NCBI RefSeq assembly: GCF_001306115.1
Contig: NZ_LGCL01000024.1
Span: forward strand, 62,001-126,000
Direction of reading: 5' to 3'
From: Ornatilinea apprima
GTDB taxonomy: Bacteria; Chloroflexota; Anaerolineae; Anaerolineales; Anaerolineaceae
DNA length: 64,000 bases
Below, piece by piece: positions 59,557 through 64,000 of the stretch (positions are counted from its first letter, which is position 1; every line of letters starts with the position of its first letter). The position numbers and the translations under genes were made by a program. The notes beneath the pieces were generated by a model. That model worked only from the letters and a program-made list of their open reading frames with translations, ran no database searches and was not told the origin of the DNA.

Positions 59557-60087
59557 ATGATCAAGAAAATCGAAACCGAGTATCTCAAGTATTTCTGGCC
59601 CATGCGCCACTACCTGATCACCTGCGGGGAACTGCCGCGCGCCAACATCATCGCGGTCAGCTTCTGCATGCCGGTCTCCAACCACCCGCCCATGCTGGCC
59701 TGCGCCATTGGCCAGCACATGCACAGCGCCGAGCTCCTGCAGCAGACCGGTGAGTTTGTCGTCAATGTGCCCGCCCCCGGCCTGCGCCGCCAGGTTTACT
59801 ACTGCGGTTATCATTCCGGGCGGGACGTGGATAAATTCAAAGAGACCGGCCTCACGCCCTTGCCGGCCCGCCAGGTGAGCGCGCCCATCATCGCCGAATG
59901 CGTTGCGCATGTGGAATGCCGCGTGGAGCAGCGCGCGCCGGCAGGCGATAAGTGGCTGTTCATCGCCCGTGTGCTGGACGCCTACGCCGACGAAGACCTG
60001 GAAACCGGCCTGTGTGAGCTGGAGCTTTCTCTGGGCGAATTTCCGCAAAAGGTCTACGGCGGGCGCTTTACCGGCAAAGCCAGCTAA
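59557..60087 (+). CDS. Flavin reductase-like (FMN-binding) protein
   Basis: This 176-aa protein contains RHYLITCGELPRANIIAVSF, HPPMLACAIGQHMHSAELLQ, EFVVNVPAPGLRRQVYYCGY and DKFKETGLTPLPARQVSAPI. This is the usual split-barrel flavin reductase pattern with the SFC/SHPP cofactor loop. It probably binds FMN and works with the preceding EFR1 redox partner. AGGAGG precedes ATG 59557. Confidence 0.88.
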   Translation: MIKKIETEYLKYFWPMRHYLITCGELPRANIIAVSFCMPVSNHPPMLACAIGQHMHSAELLQQTGEFVVNVPAPGLRRQVYYCGYHSGRDVDKFKETGLTPLPARQVSAPIIAECVAHVECRVEQRAPAGDKWLFIARVLDAYADEDLETGLCELELSLGEFPQKVYGGRFTGKAS

Positions 60088-60497
60088 CCGCGCGGAACCG
60101 CAGCATGCTTCTCCTCCCAGAAAGGCAGCACGCGCCGCATGATTCCCTGCTCCAGCGCCGCCGCCAGCAGCACACCCGCCGCGTACATTCCATAATCCAG
60201 CGGATCAAAGGTGCCCCCCAGCGCGTACACCCCCAGCGCCTGCAGCGTTTCGGCTGCCACCGCCGCGCTAAACACCAGCAGGGCTTTCACCCACCACGGG
60301 CGCAGAAACCTGAATTGATCCTCGCTGATGCATAGCAAAAAGTAAAACCCAAATGGCAGCGTCAGGTCAGAGAAATAACTGGCGGATAGAACAAACCATT
60401 CTCCGCCAGCCCGCCGGCCAGGCCCAAGAATGTGCAGCCCGGCGATCAGCAGCTCTATCCCCAGGCAAACCAAATTTTTTGGGGTGAGTTTTTGCAC
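60084..60497 (-). CDS. Multi-TM membrane protein
   Basis: This 137-aa protein uses a GTG start at 60497. Membrane helices lie at about 8-24, 45-58, 67-85 and 92-122. GGTFDPLDYGMYAAGVLLAA resembles the conserved end of VanZ-like/DUF2809-type membrane proteins. It is 22 bp downstream of the remnant HTH-like ORF and was probably cotranscribed with its regulator. Its last 4 bp overlap the convergent flavin reductase stop. Confidence 0.65.
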   Translation of the reverse strand: MQKLTPKNLVCLGIELLIAGLHILGPGRRAGGEWFVLSASYFSDLTLPFGFYFLLCISEDQFRFLRPWWVKALLVFSAAVAAETLQALGVYALGGTFDPLDYGMYAAGVLLAAALEQGIMRRVLPFWEEKHAAVPRG

Positions 60498-60519
60498 CCT
60501 TCACAGTCCTTTCCGGCGA

Positions 60520-60762
60520 TTACTCCGGCAAATCGTCCAGCACCTGCTGCATGTTTCTCTTATACGCCTTAAACGCCGCGCGGCCCTTTTCGGTCAGGCG
60601 CGGCAAGCCCACTTCGGGAGGATGCTCGCTCACCTCAGGTCTCTTCGCTGTCATTTCAAGCAGTGAATTCCTGCAAGTGAAGGCTGATATCAGTTTCATG
60701 ATTCCAGCACGTAGTGACCGCAGATTCATATGCTTTGGCAAAAATGTACTTTTATTCATCAT
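60520..60762 (-). pseudogene. Remnant of a winged-helix (ArsR-like) regulator
   Basis: This 80-codon frame has an N-terminal half that looks non-native (MMNKSTFLPKHMNLRSLRAG). Its C-terminal 30 residues read LPRLTEKGRAAFKAYKRNMQ, the wing and last helix of ArsR/PadR-type 'LTEKGRAAFEAY' regulators. The DNA-recognition helices are missing. It most likely is a 5'-deleted regulator gene next to its former membrane-protein partner. An alternative is a short functional fragment. Confidence 0.55.
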
Positions 60763-60840
60763 ACATTTCTTCCGCTATTGATCAATAGCAGTGAAAGCGC
60801 CGCCCCAGCAACTGTGCATTGACCCGCTGACCGCGCGGCT

Positions 60841-60846
60841 TATAAT
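60841..60846 (+). promoter_or_regulatory. Putative -10 element (TATAAT)
   Basis: A TATAAT lies 50 bp before ATG 60896, within the longer open frame upstream, which supports the downstream start. Confidence 0.5.
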
Positions 60847-60895
60847 CAGAGTCAGGCGGGCAATGTGGATCGCCTGCCTGAAACGGAGGCAAAAT

Positions 60896-61585
60896 ATGAA
60901 ACCGTCTCCTGTTGCCAGCCGCCAATTAATCTTCACCGTGATCAAGTTTTATCTGCTGGCGGCAGCCCTGCTGATGCTGCTGTTCTTTCTGCCGGCTGGC
61001 ACCTTCCAGTACTGGCAGGCCTGGGTTTACATGGTGGTCATCCTGGGTCCCATGCTGCTGGTGATGGTCTACCTGCTGCGCAATGACCCCGAACTGCTGG
61101 CGCGCCGCATGCAATTTCGTGAGCGGGCTGCCGACCAAAACCTGATCACCCGCCTGTCCATCCTTCCTTTTCTCGCGGCGTTTATCCTGCCGGGCTTCGA
61201 CCGGCGCTTTGGCTGGTCGCACGTGCCGGTATGGCTGGCCGTGACCGGCCAACTGCTGGTGCTGAGCGGCTACGTCATCAACTTCCTCGTCTTCCGTGAA
61301 AACAGCTACGCCTCGCGCATTGTCGAAGTCAGCGAGGGGCAGACGGTTATCTCCAGCGGACCGTATGCCATCGTCCGCCACCCCATGTATCTGGGCGTCA
61401 TGCTTCTCTACCGCCTTTCGCCGCTGGCCCTGGGCTCGTATTGGGGCATGATCCCCGCCCTGATGATTATCCCCTTCATCATTGTCCGCATTATCAGCGA
61501 AGAAAAACTGCTGGTCAAAGAGCTGAAGGGCTATGCCGAATACCGCCAGAAGGTGCGCTACCGCCTGATTCCGGGAATTTGGTAG
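60896..61585 (+). CDS. Isoprenylcysteine carboxyl methyltransferase-family membrane protein
   Basis: This protein of about 229 aa starts at ATG 60896 after GGAGG. Five membrane helices are visible, the first two at about 11-31 and 38-56. The C-terminal motif GPYAIVRHPMYLGVMLLYRL and the terminal EEKLLVKELKGYAEYRQKVR match the ICMT/PEMT family, where RHPxY binds S-adenosylmethionine. Bacterial members methylate lipids or small molecules; the true substrate here is unknown. Confidence 0.88.
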   Translation: MKPSPVASRQLIFTVIKFYLLAAALLMLLFFLPAGTFQYWQAWVYMVVILGPMLLVMVYLLRNDPELLARRMQFRERAADQNLITRLSILPFLAAFILPGFDRRFGWSHVPVWLAVTGQLLVLSGYVINFLVFRENSYASRIVEVSEGQTVISSGPYAIVRHPMYLGVMLLYRLSPLALGSYWGMIPALMIIPFIIVRIISEEKLLVKELKGYAEYRQKVRYRLIPGIW

Positions 61586-61649
61586 GCGTTCAGCCAGCAA
61601 AGGAAAAAAACGGATGGAAATCGTTGATTAATTCAGGATAAAAAAGGTC

Positions 61650-61655
61650 TATAAT
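61650..61655 (+). promoter_or_regulatory. Putative -10 element within GGTCTATAAT
   Basis: A TATAAT lies 44 bp before ATG 61694, sharing the ten bases GGTCTATAAT with two other upstream regions in the window. Confidence 0.55.
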
Positions 61656-61693
61656 AGTCTTATATTAGCCTGATGAATCGAAAGGAACATCCG

Positions 61694-62125
61694 ATGACGC
61701 GAGCCAGCCTTTACTTAAACTTTGCTGGAAGCAGCGAAGAAGCTTTAACCTTTTACCGCTCCGTGCTGGGCGGCGAGTTTTTGGGCATTATGCGTTTTAG
61801 AGACATGCCCGGCGCGCCGGAGATGAGCGCCGCAGACGCCGAAAAAGTGATGCACATGACCCTGCCGGTGGGCGATAACCTGATGCTGCACGCCAGCGAC
61901 ACGCTCGAATCGCGCGGGCAAAAACTGGCCGTGGGCAACAACTTCTCCATCATGCTCGAACCAGAAAGCAAAGCCGAAGCCGACCGCCTCTTCAGCCAGC
62001 TCTCCGCCGGCGGTGTGGTGGAAATGCCCATGCAAGACATGTTCTGGGGCGACTATTACGGCGCCTTCACTGACCGCTTTGGCGTGCAGTGGATGATCAA
62101 CTTCGCCAACCCGCACAGCGCCTGA
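61694..62125 (+). CDS. VOC-family (PhnB-like) protein
   Basis: This protein of about 143 aa starts at ATG 61694 after AAGGAAC; an in-frame ATG at 61673 is less likely. LYLNFAGSSEEALTFYRSVL, HMTLPVGDNLMLHASDTLES, FSIMLEPESKAEADRLFSQL and YYGAFTDRFGVQWMINF form the PhnB-type vicinal-oxygen-chelate pattern. It is a distant paralogue of the protein at 40839. Function is unknown. Confidence 0.88.
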   Translation: MTRASLYLNFAGSSEEALTFYRSVLGGEFLGIMRFRDMPGAPEMSAADAEKVMHMTLPVGDNLMLHASDTLESRGQKLAVGNNFSIMLEPESKAEADRLFSQLSAGGVVEMPMQDMFWGDYYGAFTDRFGVQWMINFANPHSA

Positions 62126-62150
62126 GCCAACCTGAAAGGAGGAAACCCTG

Positions 62151-62516
62151 ATGAGCCAGAACCCTCTCAACCTGGGCCTGCGTTTTGCGTTGGAACTGGC
62201 CGCCCTGGCGGCAATGGGCGTGTGGGGTTGGCGCGCGGCGCAAGGCTGGCCGCGTTTTCTGCTGGCGGTGGGTATTCCCCTGCTGGCAGCCGCCCTGTGG
62301 GGCATCTTCCGCGTGCCCAACGACCCCGGCTCCGCGCCGGTGGCCGTGCCCGGCCTGCTGCGCCTGGCGCTGGAACTGGCCTACTTTGGATTCGCGGTGT
62401 GGGCGCTGTACAACGCCAGCCTGCCTGCTCTGGCCTGGTCCCTGGCCGCGGCGCTGATCGTGCATTACGCCCTCTCCTACGACCGGGTGCTCTGGATGCT
62501 GGCCCAGCGCGGATAA
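62151..62516 (+). CDS. DUF2568 (YrdB-like) membrane protein
   Basis: This 121-aa protein has four membrane helices. NLGLRFALELAALAAMGVWG, LLAVGIPLLAAALWGIFRVP, NDPGSAPVAVPGLLRLALEL and HYALSYDRVLWML are typical of DUF2568. It sits 25 bp after the VOC gene and is probably cotranscribed. AGGAGG precedes ATG 62151. Function is unknown. Confidence 0.88.
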   Translation: MSQNPLNLGLRFALELAALAAMGVWGWRAAQGWPRFLLAVGIPLLAAALWGIFRVPNDPGSAPVAVPGLLRLALELAYFGFAVWALYNASLPALAWSLAAALIVHYALSYDRVLWMLAQRG

Positions 62517-62594
62517 GCGATTTTTCGTTCTCCATTTTCGCCTGCCGGGGGTAGAATGAGAGTAAGAGATCATCACCCGCGAATGGAGGCACAA

Positions 62595-62957
62595 ATGCAG
62601 ATCGAAACCATCAACCTGGCCGAGAAATTCAGCCGCTTTAGCGAGCAGTGGCAGCCCAAAATTGTGGGCGAACTGAACGACGCCTACGTCAAACTGGCCA
62701 AACTACAGGGTGAGTTCGTCTGGCATCACCACGACGAAGAGGATGAACTCTTCATGGTGATCAAAGGCCGCCTGCTGATCAAACTGCGCGACCGCGACCT
62801 GTGGATTGGCGAAGGCGAACTGGCCATCATCCCGCGCGGCGTGGAGCACTGCCCGGTAGCCGTTGAAGAAGCGCACGTGCTGATGCTGGAACCTAAATCC
62901 ACGCGCAACACCGGCAACGTTGAGAATGAGCGCACCGTGGAAGCCGAGTGGATTTAG
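62595..62957 (+). CDS. Single-domain cupin protein
   Basis: This protein of about 120 aa starts at ATG 62595 after GGAGG. The cupin motif 1 is GEFVWHHHDEEDELFMVIKG (metal-binding HHxxExE type) and motif 2 is IIPRGVEHCPVAVEEAHVLM. It should form a small beta barrel binding a divalent metal. A role as sugar, hormone-like or metal sensor or isomerase cannot be chosen. Confidence 0.9.
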   Translation: MQIETINLAEKFSRFSEQWQPKIVGELNDAYVKLAKLQGEFVWHHHDEEDELFMVIKGRLLIKLRDRDLWIGEGELAIIPRGVEHCPVAVEEAHVLMLEPKSTRNTGNVENERTVEAEWI

Positions 62958-63060
62958 CGGCAAACCGTGTTTACGCGTTGGCACCGCGCCCAACCAAAAA
63001 CCTAACCCCAGCGCATTGAGTCAAAAGAGCGTTCAGACCATTTGAAAGGAGGATATTCAA

Positions 63061-63714
63061 ATGTCTCAATCTGGCGCACCCAATGTGGGAAATGACTTGA
63101 TCCGCATCCACCACGCCATCACTCGCGGATTGGAAGTCGGCGTGCATTACACGCATAAGCTGCTGGAAAAAAGAATGGCAGCCGACAGCGGCTTTGTCGA
63201 CTACCTGCGCGCGCTGGTCAGCGTGCTCGATTCGCACCACCTCGTCGAAGACGATGTGGCCTTCCCTTATCTGCGGCAAAAAAACCTGCCAGCCCCCTAT
63301 GAAATCCTCATCCAAGAGCATCAAGAGATGGCCGGTCTCTTAAGCAGCATCCAGCAAATGCTGCCCAACTTAGCCAACAGCCAGACCCTCAACGAGGTAA
63401 ACCGCGCGCTTCAACAAATCCTGGAAATCTGGCGCGCGCACATCAAACGCGAAGAAGAGAGCATCTCCCCGGAAATCACCAACACGATAATGAGCGCTGA
63501 AGAGCAGGCCGAGCTGGGCAAGAGCATGGCGCAGCACGCCCAGCAGCATTCCGGCCCCGATTATCTGGTCATTCCCTTTGTGCTCTACAATCTGCCTGCC
63601 CAGGAGCGGGCAGTAATGATGGGTCTCATGCCGCCGGTCATTACGCAAGAGCTGCTGCCCGGCCCGTGGAAGGAGAAATGGGCCGCCATGCGCCCCTATT
63701 TGCTGATGGATTAA
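63061..63714 (+). CDS. Hemerythrin-domain (HHE cation-binding) protein
   Basis: This 217-aa protein has IRIHHAITRGLEVGVHYTHK (His near 16-17), DSHHLVEDDVAFPYLRQKN (HxxxE), LIQEHQEMAGLLSSIQQML and RAHIKREEESISPEIT. These give the H...HxxxE...H...HxxxE ligands of a di-iron hemerythrin bundle. The C-terminal segment is an extension (PPVITQELLPGPWKEKWA). It may bind oxygen, nitric oxide or iron. AAAGGAGG precedes ATG 63061, and a terminator follows. Confidence 0.92.
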   Translation: MSQSGAPNVGNDLIRIHHAITRGLEVGVHYTHKLLEKRMAADSGFVDYLRALVSVLDSHHLVEDDVAFPYLRQKNLPAPYEILIQEHQEMAGLLSSIQQMLPNLANSQTLNEVNRALQQILEIWRAHIKREEESISPEITNTIMSAEEQAELGKSMAQHAQQHSGPDYLVIPFVLYNLPAQERAVMMGLMPPVITQELLPGPWKEKWAAMRPYLLMD

Positions 63715-63722
63715 GCTTAACG

Positions 63723-63758
63723 ACAGCGGGCGGAAATTTCCGCCCGCTGTTTGATTTC
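63723..63758 (+). terminator. Intrinsic terminator after the hemerythrin gene
   Basis: ACAGCGGGCGGAAA (63724-63737) pairs perfectly with TTTCCGCCCGCTGT (63737-63750 region), followed by TTTGATTT. It begins about 9 bp after the stop codon. Confidence 0.9.
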
Positions 63759-63799
63759 TAGATTACGCCAGATCAATTGCTTGAGGTGGATAGTTTTAA

Positions 63800-63828
63800 T
63801 TGACACGCCTGCCAGAAAAGCATAAACT
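63800..63828 (+). promoter_or_regulatory. Sigma-70-type promoter
   Basis: A perfect TTGACA (63800-63805), a 17-bp spacer and TAAACT (63823-63828) lie 65 bp before the lipoprotein start. Confidence 0.65.
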
Positions 63829-63893
63829 ATTTTTGTGCCACAACACGAAGGGGGGATGCTTTGCGCCACATTCCATTTTTTCGGAGCAAAATA

Positions 63894-64000
63894 TTGAAAA
63901 CCATCCACCCTAACCTTTTTGCCTACCTCGGATTGTTGCTCCTGCTGACAGCCTGTTCGCATACCGATTCCACCCCCACTGCCTCGGCCGGCCACAACCT
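63894..64000 (+). CDS. N-terminal part of a lipoprotein (cut by window edge)
   Basis: A TTG start at 63894 has GGAG seven nt upstream. The frame runs off the right end after 35 codons. The sequence shows a basic start, a hydrophobic stretch FAYLGLLLLLTAC with Cys at about 21, and a Thr/Ser-rich mature N-terminus (SHTDSTPTASAGH). It is a type II signal-peptide lipoprotein. Downstream function cannot be seen. Confidence 0.6.
   Translation, partial: MKTIHPNLFAYLGLLLLLTACSHTDSTPTASAGHN

Overview
The window is GC-rich, densely coded DNA with long same-strand operons, strong AGGAGG-type ribosome sites, and many small membrane or surface proteins. Protein style suggests a Chloroflexi bacterium, most likely Anaerolineae: giant Ig-like and LPxTG/sortase surface proteins, MalT-like LuxR regulators, EFR1-type ferredoxins and a DUF5320/Mrp anaerobe cluster. 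This placement is inference; there is no rRNA, tRNA, IS element or CRISPR array in the window.

Region 1 (1-18199, minus strand) is the right-hand, operon-start half of a contractile injection system (eCIS/PVC-like) locus. In transcription order it encodes an FHA protein, a two-TM alanine/proline-rich protein, a giant FHA-TM-Ig protein, a Leu/Ile/Val-binding-type lipoprotein, a Pvc15-like AAA+ ATPase, a DUF4157 (HELTH) protein with acidic and proline repeats, DUF4255 (Pvc16 cap), the sheath, two gp19-like tubes, a zinc-ribbon tail-assembly protein, a DUF6760 segment, a 51-aa protein, a third gp19-like protein and a gene cut by the left edge. Spike, LysM and baseplate genes would lie beyond coordinate 1. 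The most notable signal is at the zinc-ribbon/DUF6760 junction. DUF6760 has no ATG, GTG or TTG start, and the junction carries an in-phase G_GGG_GGG heptamer, a 6-nt spacer, a near-perfect 15-bp hairpin and an upstream SD-like box. This is the layout of a programmed -1 frameshift, like the G/GT tail chaperones of long-tailed phages.

Region 2 (18200-34517) starts with a divergent MalT-like regulator. Two tandem ketopantoate-reductase-like genes follow, both lacking the catalytic lysines. Then come assorted membrane and metabolic genes, a GGDEF-EAL protein, a duplicated inverted-repeat element, a more orthodox PanE-like gene and a PAS-GGDEF protein.

Region 3 (34518-40270) is a single large surface-protein gene with its own promoter and a structured leader of about 230 nt ending in an attenuator-like hairpin. 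The protein has GLUG repeats, LamG, an InlB-like repeat and two families of Ig-like repeats. It ends in an LPETG motif followed directly by a sortase domain in the same chain.

Region 4 (40332-42311) holds small plus-strand genes. Region 5 (42426-51367, minus) is a long putative operon of metal, Fe-S and redox functions. It is headed by an XRE-cupin regulator with a palindromic operator and includes ferredoxin, DUF5320, an Mrp-IscU fusion, peptide deformylase, a ZIP transporter, PLPBP, radical SAM, a HypE/PurM-like protein, CBS and a metallo-beta-lactamase-fold protein.

Region 6 (51667-64000) is mostly short plus-strand units with individual TATAAT boxes. They include Zn-ribbon and DUF4386 membrane proteins, DUF5655, a GlsB-like protein, a TetR regulator divergent from a flavodoxin/ferredoxin operon, an ICMT-like methyltransferase, a VOC protein, DUF2568, a cupin, a hemerythrin-domain protein and a lipoprotein cut by the right edge.
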